Below are positions 1 through 57,605 of a stretch of 64,000 nucleotides of DNA, in pieces (the stretch's first letter is position 1; every line of letters begins with the position of its first letter). A model generated the notes under the pieces. The model did no database searches. It was given only the letters and a program-made list of their open reading frames with translations, and was not told the DNA's origin. Source of the stretch: Paulinella micropora (Eukaryota; Cercozoa; Imbricatea; Euglyphida); the NCBI GenBank assembly GCA_009731375.1, contig BJOX01000278.1, positions 341,872-405,871 on the forward strand, given 5' to 3'. Made by a program: the position numbers and the translations under genes.

Positions 1-82
<82 letters not shown>

Positions 83-136
83 ACAAGCAAGCAAGCAAGC
101 AAGCAAACGAGCAAGCAAACAAGCAAGCAAATAAGA

Positions 137-175
<39 letters not shown>

Positions 176-452
176 GATGTAAAGTAAGTAAAGTAAGTAA
201 AGTAAGTAAAGTAAGTAAAGTAAGTAAAAGTAAGTAAAAGTAAGTAAAAGTAAGTAAAAGTCAGTAAAAGTAAGTAAAAATAAGTAAAAATAAGTAAAAG
301 TAAGTAAAAGTAAGTAAGCAAAGTGAGCAAAGTAAGCAAAGTAAGCAAAGTAAGTAAGTAAGTAAGTAAGTAAGTTAGTAAAGTAAGTAAAGTAAGTAAA
401 GTAAGTAAAGTAAGTAAAGTAAGTAAAGTAAGTAAAGTAAGTAAAGTAAGTA

Positions 453-508
<56 letters not shown>

Positions 509-607
509 GAGTGAGTGAGTGAGTGAGTGAGTGAGTGAGTAAGTAAGTAACTAAGTAAGTAAGTAGGTAAGTAAGTAAGTAAGTAAGTAAATAAGTAAAT
601 AAGTAAA

Positions 608-665
<58 letters not shown>

Positions 666-747
666 GTAAGTAAGTAAGTAAGTAAGTAAGTTAGTAAGTA
701 AGTAAGTAAGTAAGTAGGTAAGTAGGTAAGTAAAGTAAGAAAAGTAG

Positions 748-781
<34 letters not shown>

Positions 782-836
782 TAGTTAGTAAGTAATTCAG
801 TAAGTAAGTAATTAAGTGAGTGAGTAAGTAAGCAAA

Positions 837-873
<37 letters not shown>

Positions 874-970
874 GATTAAGTAAGTAAGTAAAGTAAGTAA
901 GTAAAGTAAGTAAAGTCAGTATGTAAGTAAGTGAGTGAGTAAGTGAGTAAGTGAGTGAGTAAGTATGTAT
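1..970. repeat. (AAGC)n then (AAGT)n and AAAGT tracts
   Basis: This is tetra- and pentanucleotide repeat with gradual drift from AAGC to AAGT, AAAGT and GAGT. It is read as intron of the CHAT-STAND gene downstream of exon 36. I see no exon in it. Confidence 0.95.
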
Positions 971-1079
971 GTTTGTATGCGCCATAGTGGACAGTTTGTC
1001 GTGGACAGAGTTGTGAACAAGCCCAAATGTATATATATCATGTATGCATGTATGCAATATGTGTACTGTATGTATGCAC

Positions 1080-45270
<44,191 letters not shown>

Positions 45271-45438
45271 CTGCATTACCAATAACAACAACAACATCAT
45301 CATCATCAACGACAACGACAACAACAACAACAACGACGACGACGACAACAACAACGACAACGACGACGACGTTACGGCAGCCATGCTTCCAACCAGTTAT
45401 TGGTTAATAAAAATTTATTATACTAGTACTACTACTAT

Positions 45439-45522
<84 letters not shown>

Positions 45523-45586
45523 CTAGTACTACTAGCACTACTAGTACTACTAGTACTACTAGTACTACTAGTACTACTACTCTTAG

Positions 45587-45627
<41 letters not shown>

Positions 45628-45676
45628 GTACTAGTACTAGTACTAGTACTAGTACTAGTACTAGTACTAGTACTAG

Positions 45677-45724
<48 letters not shown>

Positions 45725-46060
45725 GAATGAGCAGAAGAGCGTGCCCTATAGTCGTTTATATGTTGTTGTTGTTGATTGCTGGTGTTGTTGCTGTTGTTGT
45801 TGTTGTTGCTGCTGTTGTTCAATTTAATAATAATAAAAGTTGTTAGTCTGTTGTTGTTGTTCTTGTTGTTTTTCTTGTTGTTCGTCAATACGGAAGGTAC
45901 TAACAATGATAATAATCATAATAACGGCAAGAAGAAGAAAAATAATAACGCGCTGTTAGTGTTGTTATTGCTAGTCTGCTTGCTGGTACATACTTTACTC
46001 TTTGAGGCTACTTTGACTGTTTGCGTACAAGCAAGATGATTGTTGCACTAACGGTTTATC
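45271..46060. repeat. CAA/CGA, (CTA)n and TGT tracts upstream of exon 1
   Basis: Trinucleotide tracts. A 21-base minus-strand segment at 45730-45755 (GGCACGCTCTTCTGCTC) between an AG and a GTAG could be a micro-exon. I could not find the start codon of the CHAT-STAND gene here. Confidence 0.7.
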
Positions 46061-46297
46061 AGATTAGAGTCGAACGCACCAATTTTTCTCTTGTAAGCTC
46101 CGCAAGACCAGCCATGAAGTCGGTGTCAGAATTCAACAGAACTCAGCATGCTTTGGAACGTCCTTGAGAAGACCTCATGTCTCATGGTCCTGACAGTTTA
46201 GGCACGTCACTGGACACCAGATGATACCGTCAGCCGGGTGAGAAAGTTTCCTGCTTTAGCGTGGCGTGTATACGTAGACACCATTGTGTTTGCTTAG

Positions 46298-46532
46298 GCC
46301 TGCTGTAATTTTTAAATTAAAACGTGACAGTCCGTCAAAAACTTTCGCACAAAATTTATCGATTCAACGGCAACCTGTGAAAGAATTCTCGGAAATTCAT
46401 CCATATCTTGAACAGCATTTCATCTGTATCAACGCGGATTATATAAAGTTCCCAAAAGTACCCTTCCATGTACGAGGTAGTATATTTCAATTAATAGTAT
46501 CGAAATTGTACATGGAAAGAATAAATATGTAA
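46298..46532 (+). CDS. Possible terminal exon, unknown protein
   Basis: After the acceptor-like tttgcttag an open frame of about 77 codons follows (FKLKRDSPSKTFAQNLSIQ; EFSEIHPYLEQHFICINAD; ends YMERINM, stop TAA). Codon use is AT-rich, unlike the CHAT gene, and AATAAA overlaps the end. I do not recognise the product. It could be part of a degraded mobile element or of a gene whose other exons I did not find. Confidence 0.3.
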
Positions 46533-46544
46533 AACATGTATTAT

Positions 46545-46750
46545 ACTGTGACTAGCCTAAGCTAGTTTTTGTACATGTACAGGCCAGTTACCTCTGGTCA
46601 TCCCTATGGACTACTACTACCCTACTACTACTACTACTACTAGGCCTAGGCTAGTTTTTGTACATGTACAGGCCAGTTAGTTACCTCTGGTCATCCCTAT
46701 GGACAACTACTACCCTACTACTACTACTACTACTACTACTACTAACACTA
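46545..46750 (+). repeat. Tandem duplication of about 100 bases
   Basis: AGGCTAGTTTTTGTACATGTACAGGCC... through CATCCCTATGGAC occurs at about 46558-46615 and again at 46649-46705, each followed by (CTA)n. Confidence 0.8.
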
Positions 46751-46751
46751 C

Positions 46752-47060
46752 TAGGCCTAGGCCTTCGATTTAATGAAGTTAATTTAACTTAACTTCTGGT
46801 CATCCATACAAATCGTTAGCTCAAGAGCTATTGATTTAACTAGATGGTGACCTACTTCTCAAATTATTAATAGTAATGAAAATTAAATTATTAAAAAAGA
46901 TTAGAATAAAATAAAATAAAAATAGATGGAGTATTAAAATAAAATAAAATAAGAGAGTATTAAAATAAAATAAGATAGAGTAAAGAAAAAAAAAAGAGAG
47001 AGAAAAATAAAAGTAAAAATCAAATAAAATAAAGGTAATATTATATATTACATATACATA
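46752..47060 (+). repeat. Direct repeat, copy 1, left of the reverse transcriptase remnant
   Basis: Begins CTAGGCCTTCGATTTAATGA and runs through AAATCGTTAGCTC and AAAATAAAATAAA to GGTAATA. The same series of blocks recurs at 49372-49640, and its first part at 50984-51078. Confidence 0.7.
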
Positions 47061-47189
47061 TATATGGGGTTAATAATATAAATATATATATATATTTAAT
47101 ATATAAATATATACGTTGAGGGTATTAAAGTCCTAGTCGTTGTATATATATAACGGTGGCGCTCACAAAAGCTGGAAGACACGAGGTGA

Positions 47190-49020
47190 CTCCCTAAGGG
47201 GGTTTGGCCAACCACACTCCGGCTTAGGATGTGATCAACGCTGAACTTGTCCCACACTCAGGTATCATCTGATGATGAGGTGTCCAACGCCCTCTGTAAG
47301 AGATACGCTTTGAGTTCAGTTTTGAATTCAGCTTTGTAAGAGATATCTCTCAGATGTCCTGGTAGCTTATCCCATTGTGCTTGTGCTGCTCTGCTGTATT
47401 GACCAGTCTTAGAGTCGTTGTACATGTGTTTCCTTGATGATCGCCTAGTGTTTGTAGTTATGAACAGCTGTGATTGGTCGGATGTTGTTGTAATGGAGGG
47501 GAAGAAAAGCCTTGAAGGCTGGGTAAATAAGGGAGTGTGCATCCATGCATACGCTATATTTATACATGTTAGGTATGTTGAGTAGGCGTAGTTTGGCAAA
47601 AAGTGGTTTGGTAGGTGTTCTCCATGATTTGAGGCAGATCAGACGGACTATGCGTTTTTGGATGATGATAAGTGGATGTATAATGGTGTTGTATTTATCA
47701 GATCCCCATATAGATACCATACATAAGTAGGGGGTATATATGTGCATAGTAGAGTTGGAGGAGGATATGGGTGGGGAGAAGGCTGTTCACATAGCGAAAC
47801 ATTTGGACAAACGGTTGAAGACGGACGACAATAGATTGCATATGTCCACGGAAGGATAGGTTGCTTTGGATGATTGTACCCAATACTTTTACCTTTCGTT
47901 ATTGTTGGAGCCTCTTGCCGTCGATAGTCAAGTCAAGCTGCACCTTCTGTTCATGCTTGTGGAAAATGGTGTAGGTGGTTTTGGTGGGTTAGGTACTAGG
48001 TTATGTCTGTGGAAGTAGCGGACAAGGTTAGTTATATCAGTTTGTGCTTGTTCTTGGAGTTGCTCTTTATTCTTAGCAGCAATGATGAATGTGTTGTCAT
48101 CTGCATATGCAAAGACTCTCCCGTGTGTTAGTGAGAGTATAATATCGTTTATGTATAGAATGAAGAGCGTTGTTGAGAGTGTGCTACCTTGCGGGATCCC
48201 ATGTGTGATCTTGTGTGGGTAGGAACGAGCATATTGGGTAAATACGGTTTGGTATCGTTTTGTGAGGTATGATTTGAAAAAGGTAGTGGTGTTATCGCTA
48301 AAATTTATATTATTTCGTAATTTATGGATGAGTGTTTCATGATCGATGGTGTCATAAGCTTTCGATAGGTCGATAAATAGAGCAAGTACATACCGTCCTG
48401 GGCCTTTGAGGTTTTGGATGTGGTTTAGGATGGTTTGTGTGGTGATTGTCGTGTTCGAATGTGGTCGGAAAGCATATTGAGTTCGGGAGAGGATGTCGTA
48501 CCTGGTAAGGTGGGTCATCAGTTGCTTGTTGAGTATAGTGTCAAAGACCTTGGCGATGATCGGCAGTAGCGAGATAGGTCTGTAGTTCTCAGGCAGCGTT
48601 CTATCTTTAGCTTAATATATTTCAATAACTTTAGTTATTTTAGTGCATCTGGGTATTGGTTATGTTCTATAGTTTTATTAAAGAGCTTGGTTAATATCGG
48701 GGCAATGTATTCTGTAAGGTCTTGCATTATGGCTGGCTTTATTTTGTTTATATCTTCTGCTTTGTTTCTGTTTATTGCTTTCAGTGTCTCGACTACATCA
48801 TTCTGCCGGATGCGTTTGAGTGTAAAGGTAGGCAGTTGTTTCTGTGTTAGGTCTATTTCCTCTTCTCTGACTTTATGTTCTTGGGGGATTTGGGCACTGA
48901 CCTTGGAGCCGACCGTCGTGTAGTGTTTGTTGAGTGGATTGGCAATACCTTTGGGGTCGGTGATTACCTTATCATCTACGCGGAGCTGGGTGGGCGAGGT
49001 CTTCAGACCCTGTGAAATAC
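47190..49020 (-). pseudogene. Degenerate non-LTR (LINE-type) reverse transcriptase
   Basis: Minus-strand frames together give a LINE reverse transcriptase broken by frameshifts and stops. From 5' to 3' they are: a linker (TLKAINRNKAEDINKIKPAI, about 48.64-49.02 kb); palm motifs ALFIDLSKAYDTIDH, THGIPQGSTLS and VFAYADDNTF (47.93-48.52 kb); then thumb and connection pieces (LLQLYYAHIYPLLMYG; IIIQKRIVRLICLKSWRTPT; AQAQWDKLPGHLRDISYKAE) in different frames down to about 47.26 kb. The YADD site is intact but the coding frame is not. I see no endonuclease domain; (GTA)n replaces the 5' part. It is inactive as it stands. Confidence 0.85.
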
Positions 49021-49021
49021 T

Positions 49022-49055
49022 GTTACTAACTACTACTACTGTTACTACTACTACA

Positions 49056-49117
<62 letters not shown>

Positions 49118-49148
49118 CACTACTAACTACTACTGTTACTACTACTGT

Positions 49149-49196
<48 letters not shown>

Positions 49197-49197
49197 A

Positions 49198-49240
<43 letters not shown>

Positions 49241-49371
49241 TTACTACTACTACTACTACTACTGCTACTACTACTGCTACTATTTTTACTTCTACTACCA
49301 CTACTACTACACTACCACTATTACTACTACTACTACTACTACTACTACTACCACTACTACTACTACTAGAC
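49022..49371. repeat. (CTA)n tract
   Basis: TAC/CTA trinucleotides with minor changes at the 5' side of the LINE remnant. Confidence 0.92.
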
Positions 49372-49640
49372 CTAGGCCTTCGATTTAATGAAGTTAAGAA
49401 ATTTAACCTCTGGTCATCCATATAAATCGTTAGCTCTAGAGCTATTGATTTAACTAGATGGTGACCTACTTCTCAAATTATTAAGAATAATGAAAAATTA
49501 AAATATTAAAATATTAAAATAAAATAGATTGAAAGTATTACAATAAAATAAAAATAAAACAATAAATAAAAAAAATAAGAAAGTAAAATAAAGTAAAATA
49601 AAATGACGAAAAGGTAATATATAATATAATATAATATATT
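49372..49640 (+). repeat. Direct repeat, copy 2, right of the reverse transcriptase remnant
   Basis: Matches the copy at 46752-47060 block by block (CCTTCGATTTAATGAAGTTAA; GATGGTGACCTACTTCTC; AAAATAAAATAAAA; GGTAATAT), with small differences. Confidence 0.7.
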
Positions 49641-50300
49641 ATAATATAATATAATATAATAGAACATAATAGAATAGAATATAATAGAATATAATAGAAT
49701 ATAATAGAATATAATATTATATAATATAATATAAGTATAATATAATATAATATAATATAATATAATATAATATAATATAATATAATATAATATAATAATA
49801 TAATATAATAATATAATATAATATAATATAATATAATATAATATAATATAATATAATATAATATAATATAATATAATATAATATGATATAATATGATATA
49901 ATATAGTATAATATTAATATAATATAATATAATATAATATAATATAATATAATATAATATAATATAGTATAATATAATATAATATAATATATAATATAAT
50001 ATAATATAATTTAATATAATATAATATAATATCAACAGATTAATTTAATATTTTTTATTAACTTCATATATATACGCATATTTATATTATATTATATTAT
50101 ATTATATTATATTATATTATATTATATTATATTATGTTATATTACATTATATTATATTATATATTATATTATATTATATTATATTGTATTATATTATATT
50201 ATATTATATTATATTATATTATATTATATTATATTATATTATATTGTACATATTATACATATTATATTATATTATATTATATTATATTATATTATATTAT
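49617..50300. repeat. AT-rich inverted repeat (ATAAT)n / (ATTAT)n
   Basis: About 420 bases of ATAAT pentamers face about 215 bases of ATTAT pentamers across a 45-base centre near 50040-50083. The two arms are complementary and could form a long hairpin. Confidence 0.92.
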
Positions 50301-50448
50301 GTTGTGAAATTAAAGTAAAGTTCTAGCTTCGTGGAAAAAAAAAAAAAAAAAAAGGAAGTAAATATATATAGATATAATATTATATATATATATGATATAT
50401 ATATACAAAAATATATATTGTATATATTTATATATATATGAATATATA

Positions 50449-51354
<906 letters not shown>

Positions 51355-51355
<1 letters not shown>

Positions 51356-51660
51356 CTACTACTACTACTACTACTACTACTACTAGTACTACTACTACTA
51401 TATCTTCTTCTTCTTCTTCTTCTTCTTCTTCTTCTTCTTCTTCTTCTTCTTCTTCTTCTTCTTCTTCTTCTTCTTCTTCTTCTTCTTCTTCTTCTTCTTC
51501 TTCTTCTTCTTCTTCTTCTTCTTCTTCTTCTTCTTCTTCTTGTTCTTCATCATCATCATCTTCTTCGTCGCCATCATCATCTATATCATCCCCCTCTCCT
51601 TACCCTCCTCTTTCATCACCCTCTTCTTCTTCTTCTTCTTCTTCTTCTTCTTCTTCTCAA
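51355..51660. repeat. (CTA)n and (CTT)n tract
   Basis: A polypyrimidine TTC run of about 140 bases, then CAT/TCC-rich sequence and TTC again. It precedes the AG acceptor at 51678-51679 and could act as its polypyrimidine tract. Confidence 0.88.
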
Positions 51661-51679
51661 ACAAATCGGAACAATACAG

Positions 51680-51750
51680 GCAAGTCAAGTCTTGAATTAG
51701 AGAATGAAACACTACGGAAACAGATACACAATCTACAAGCCAAATTGCAG
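51680..51750 (+). CDS. Unknown gene, exon a, coiled-coil-like
   Basis: The exon encodes KSSLELENETLRKQIHNLQA then KLQ, a Leu/Glu/Lys heptad-like pattern typical of a coiled coil. I place the start after aacaatacag; the frame is also open further upstream through the TTC run, so the start is uncertain. The donor is CAG|gtgatc in phase 0. Confidence 0.6.
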
Positions 51751-51753
51751 GTG

Positions 51754-51799
<46 letters not shown>

Positions 51800-51859
51800 A
51801 TCTATCTATCTATCTATCTATCTATCGATCTATCGATCTATCTATCGATCTATCTATCG

Positions 51860-51898
<39 letters not shown>

Positions 51899-51900
51899 AG

Positions 51901-51964
51901 ATGCTTGAGAATGCACAGAAGAATGAACAAGACAACGCGGACTCGTCGTGGAAACGTCTGACAG
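51901..51964 (+). CDS. Unknown gene, exon b
   Basis: The exon encodes [20 protein letters not shown] then T, continuing the polar helix. The acceptor is ctttcag and the donor ACAG|gtagat, phase 0 in and 1 out. The preceding 150-base TATC/CGAT intron is a multiple of three and has no stop, so retaining it would insert about 50 residues in frame. Confidence 0.65.
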
Positions 51965-51984
51965 GTAGATAGAAAGATAGAAAT

Positions 51985-52037
<53 letters not shown>

Positions 52038-52040
52038 GAA

Positions 52041-52096
<56 letters not shown>

Positions 52097-52117
52097 GCAG
52101 GTAGGTAGATAGGTAGG

Positions 52118-52213
<96 letters not shown>

Positions 52214-52238
52214 ATAGATAGATAGGTAGGTAGGTAGG

Positions 52239-52307
<69 letters not shown>

Positions 52308-52348
52308 GGATGGATGGATAGATAGATCGATAGATCGATAGATCGATC

Positions 52349-52421
<73 letters not shown>

Positions 52422-52428
52422 GTAGGTG

Positions 52429-52517
<89 letters not shown>

Positions 52518-53206
52518 ATAGGTAGGTAGGTAGGTAGGTAGATAGGTAGGTAGGTAGATAGGTAGGTAAATAGATAGATAGATAGATAGATATCTAGATG
52601 AGATATCGACTAATGTCAGAAAAAAAGGAGCTTCTGATTTCGTCAACCAAGGAAGTCTGTGGGTAAAGTATTAACCCGATGCCCAGCTAAGCCGTGATGT
52701 TTGCACGGAAGGGACTGATACAGGCGATACCAAAGCTCCCTAGTACCAGGCGGGGCCAGGGCTCGTTCCATAAGCGCCCCTTGCAGAACGAGCTCCCACC
52801 TCCATTACAGAGGACCCAGTAAGCAGATGGAGTTTCGAGACTGTTCGACAGTCTAGTATAAACCGACAGAGCACTGTGGGTTTTATTCCGGGCTCAACAA
52901 GCGAGAAAGGGCACCCTGAGGGAACAGGATTGTGCTTCCCGTCGCTATTTCGGCATGTGACTTATAGGCGTATGGCTAGGCACACATAAGGCACCCCACC
53001 ACGGGCCCAGCACACCCACACCATCCCCTAATTCTCTGTCTGTCGACAGATGGCACCCATTTCAAAAAATCAAGCCCAAGAGAGGGTCAGTGACACCTCA
53101 AGTGGCCTTGGTTCATTCCGTAGAGTAAGTGATAAGATCAACTGATGAAATATCGACTAATGTCAGAAAAAAGGAGCTTCTGATTTCGTCAACCAGGAAG
53201 TCTGTG

Positions 53207-53288
<82 letters not shown>

Positions 53289-53361
53289 GTAGGTAGATAG
53301 GTAGGTAGGTAGGTAGGTAGGTAGGTAGGTAGGTAGGTAGGTAGGTAGATAGATAGGTAGG

Positions 53362-53429
<68 letters not shown>

Positions 53430-53481
53430 CTAGCAAGAATGAGCAAGTAAGTAAGTAAAATGCATGTGCATATGTATGTAG
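51965..53481. repeat. (GATA)n intron holding 546-bp element copies
   Basis: About 640 bases of GATA/GGTA, then a full 546-bp element, a fragment, and more GATA. It is the largest intron of the plus-strand gene. Confidence 0.85.
52603..53207 (+). mobile_element. 546-bp element, full copy plus fragment
   Basis: The full monomer is 52603-53149 (547 bases). A second begins at 53150 and stops at GGAAGTCTGTG, followed by GATA. The full copy is very close to the one at 38955. Confidence 0.87.
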
Positions 53482-53518
53482 GTGATGCAGCTGATAGAGA
53501 GCATTCGGAGACATCTAG
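53482..53518 (+). CDS. Unknown gene, exon c
   Basis: In the frame required by exons b and d the exon encodes DAADREHSETS. The acceptor is atgtag (gtgatgcag, 9 bases on, is an equal-phase alternative) and the donor gtgaga. Another frame reads VMQLIESIRRHL but does not fit the neighbours. Confidence 0.5.
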
Positions 53519-53553
53519 GTGAGAATACAATACATTTACACATGTTTGCTTAT

Positions 53554-53606
<53 letters not shown>

Positions 53607-53635
53607 TTGTCTGTCTTTCTGACTTTTGTCTGTCG

Positions 53636-53678
<43 letters not shown>

Positions 53679-53687
53679 CATTGTTGT

Positions 53688-53758
<71 letters not shown>

Positions 53759-53833
53759 ACCGTTGTTGGTGTTTTTGCTGCGGTTGCTGTTGCTGTTCCT
53801 ATGTTCTGTCGACGTCGCTGTTGGCGTTATCAG

Positions 53834-53936
53834 CTTGTTCAGAGAGGAGGCTGCTCTAGCACGTGCCGGCTTGGTCTTCGCTATGGCTGAGGGACAGCGT
53901 GATGAAGATTCCGATGAAGAAACAGAGGAGCAAGAG
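53834..53936 (+). CDS. Unknown gene, exon d
   Basis: The exon encodes LFREEAALARAGLVFAMAEG then QRDEDSDEETEEQE. The acceptor is gcgttatcag after a TGT-rich tract and the donor GAG|gtacga. It enters in phase 2 and exits in phase 0. Confidence 0.65.
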
Positions 53937-54221
53937 GTACGACACATGACTTGAAGAACAAGACATTGCATGATCCATGTTGTAGAAACGTTTATGCATA
54001 CTCATCGACAATAATGAGGGACAGTGTGAGGAACGTTCCGATCAAGGACTCGGCCAGGAAGATGTACATATGTTTCGTATGTCAAGACGTGTATTTTTGT
54101 TCAAGTATGAAAGAGCTCGACGACCAGAGAGAGACAACTATGAAAGAGCTCGATAAGGAAGACTTACACATACATAACATAGCTTAATCATTACATCATG
54201 TATCTATGCAACTGTGATCAG

Positions 54222-54455
54222 GAGGAGTCGGCCGGCCCGCAGAGGTACTTGGACCACTTTGACGCGCGCGGGGTGCACCTGCTGGCCAAGCACGTGCCGC
54301 GCGGCGATGACCGTTACTCGCCGCACAACCCCCGCCGGACGGAGCGGACTTCGCACGGTCCGGGCGGGGGTAACGGTGGAGAGGCCAGTAACGGTCACTC
54401 CGAGGCTTGGATTGAGGAAGAGCTGGTTGAGGAGGACCCAGATGGTGTGGAATAA
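54222..54455 (+). CDS. Unknown gene, terminal exon e
   Basis: The exon encodes 77 residues: QRYLDHFDARGVHLLAKHV, then a Gly/Asn/Ser-rich stretch and an acidic tail WIEEELVEEDPDGVE, stop TAA. The acceptor is gtgatcag in phase 0. GC content jumps relative to the surroundings. Joined exons a to e give about 160 residues with a coiled-coil start and acidic end. I do not recognise the family. Confidence 0.65.
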   Translation, partial: EESAGPQRYLDHFDARGVHLLAKHVPRGDDRYSPHNPRRTERTSHGPGGGNGGEASNGHSEAWIEEELVEEDPDGVE

Positions 54456-54950
54456 TTATGAGAATCTGATCGGTATTCAATTTTTGAACTTACTTGTTTC
54501 AGCTAATATTTTATGCAAACAGCTTTAGTAAGAAAAGATTTGCCGCTCACTTCTAGGGATGATATTTTGTCCTCCATTTCTTTTTGCAACAGTGTCCCTT
54601 CTTTGACTCTCTCCCTTTCCTTTTTTCACATACACTGCTGAGTTCATATTTCACCCTTTTCGTATTACTTAGGTACTTTCTGTACAAGCTTTAAGCTTAC
54701 TTTTACTTCCGATTCTTCCGGATTCTCTCTTTCTTACTTACTTTCGTGTAGCCAGGGGTGTTTTTAAGCGCTACGTGCTGTGCACTCCCCACCGTCCTCC
54801 CTTCGTAGCGAGAATGTGCGGTGTTCGCACTTTAGTTAGAGAATATTGGTAGTACGAACCAGAAAAATGGTAATAGCTAGAGAGCAGTTCATACGTAAAC
54901 AGAGACGTGGGTGGTGGGAAATAGGTTGGCCATAGGGATCGGTTCGACAG
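54456..54950 (+). other. 3' flank of the plus-strand gene
   Basis: Non-repetitive, pyrimidine-rich sequence without a convincing ORF or clear polyadenylation signal. Confidence 0.4.
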
Positions 54951-55166
54951 GTAGACGGCTTGCGTAGGAGCAAGAGTCAGTTGTCCTCCGTAATTGACAA
55001 CTCGAACGGTCCTGTCGTAGACGTTGGAGAGGAAGAAGGTGTATGGGGCGTGCTGACATCGTTGTCACGGCACTGGGGCAAAAAATATAGACAAAAGACA
55101 ACACAAAACACATATACGAAACATAAGAGGTTCCGTCCGGTCATGAACGTAGCACCGCGAGTATAA
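54951..55166 (+). CDS. Possible exon or small ORF, unknown
   Basis: An open frame of about 71 codons follows cgacag (VDGLRRSKSQLSSVIDNSN; VVDVGEEEGVWGVLTSLSR; ends NVAPRV, stop). The composition is protein-like, but minus-strand frames are open across the same bases, so the strand is uncertain. Confidence 0.25.
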   Translation, partial: VDGLRRSKSQLSSVIDNSNGPVVDVGEEEGVWGVLTSLSRHWGKKYRQKTTQNTYTKHKRFRPVMNVAPRV

Positions 55167-55284
55167 AGTGTTGAGTTTATCAGGTAATCGTACGGGAAGT
55201 ACGGGAGTCTCGGAATGTGCCGTAGAGTACATGGCACTACCCTCGTGGGTTGTGCGTAGTTGAGAAACATTTCTAGTGGCGAGT

Positions 55285-56358
<1,074 letters not shown>

Positions 56359-56399
56359 TTAGCGAGGGCGAAATTTTTCGCGGGACTGACAATGTTGCG

Positions 56400-56604
56400 A
56401 CATCGACACATACGTGAAGACATGAATGAATACAGAGTGTTCACTGACAACTTGACTAATAGTACTACCTATCACTACCGTAACTATGGTGCCATCATTA
56501 ATATCAACACGGTGACCTCGAAATAGAACTTGACTTAAAGAGAACTCTGGCACGTCTGGAAAAGCATCATATATATACTGAGTGAAAGTTTGCATTGTAG
56601 TCAC
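56400..56604 (-). CDS. Possible first exon, unknown protein
   Basis: A minus-strand frame starting at an ATG reads MTTMQTFTQYIYDAFPDVPE then SLSQVLFRGHRVDINDGTIV. It looks like an N-terminus of a folded protein, with donor candidates near GATAG|gtagta. No partner exon was found before the (GA)n tract. Low confidence. Confidence 0.3.
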
Positions 56605-57480
56605 ACTGAAGACAGAACTTCATATAATAATAAATGAAGATGATCCATCCCTCCCGGCCCCTTCTTGTTCGCTCACATCATGAGTCTCAGTGCCGTCATA
56701 ATATTAATTAATAAAGTCACTGAGGAACTAGTAATATACTATACGAAATAGAATCAGTCAAACTTATTTCCACCCTACCAGTAATTTATCGTCGAAGGTG
56801 CACTGGACAATTTTCCCTTTTTACAAAAGCAATTTCCCTTTTTACCCATATCAACTCGTAATTTTCTCACATTGACAGTACAACCAACGCTTCCATTTTA
56901 ACGCAACCACATCCGTAACCACACAACCAAACCAACCTAAACTAGTCTTGCAACACGACTTCCGTCTCACAACCTTCGCCGGTCGTGAGCATACCGCACA
57001 AACCCTGAAAACAAAGCACACACCAAAACCCTTTATTAATACCCTTACTTTACCCTTACCCTCAAACTCAAACTTAAACTTGAACTTTCTTAACCTTTGG
57101 CAAAGGGGTGAGCACTGTCACTCGAGGATTGATAAACCCCTGTTATTAAATGACTATTCTTGAAAGTTATATTAATACAAACCAGCAGCGGAAAGAAATA
57201 GATCGTGTGACTGCCATGATTAATATATACAATTTAGCCACTCGACTAGCTATTCATCGGAGTCCGAACTAAAGCCATACTACGATGAAGCGAGAATGGA
57301 GGTCTCTTAGCAACCGCGTGGCGATACGATTATGGGACTTTCTAGTTTTTTTCTCTTGTTGGTTAGTTAGGTTTCTTTTTTCTTTCTCTTCTCCCTCTTT
57401 CTTTTTCCTTTTCTCTCTCTTCGTTTCCTTCACCATAGTTTATTGATAAGTCATGTTTTAATGGGATATTTCTCTTCCCT
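56605..57480. other. Non-repetitive region without a supported gene
   Basis: AT-rich unique sequence. A 71-codon plus-strand ORF (56948-57163) has Asn/Leu-rich tandem words and I do not support it as a gene. Confidence 0.4.
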
Positions 57481-57483
57481 CAT

Positions 57484-57484
57484 A

Positions 57485-57559
<75 letters not shown>

Positions 57560-57605
57560 CATTATTATTATTATTATTATTATTCATGATCATTATTATT
57601 ATTGT
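57484..57605. repeat. (TTA)n
   Basis: A TTA tract of about 115 bases with two ATC interruptions. Confidence 0.95.

Noticed and set aside
56948-57163. Plus-strand ORF of 71 codons
   Set aside because: Low-complexity Asn/Leu words and no splice or start support.
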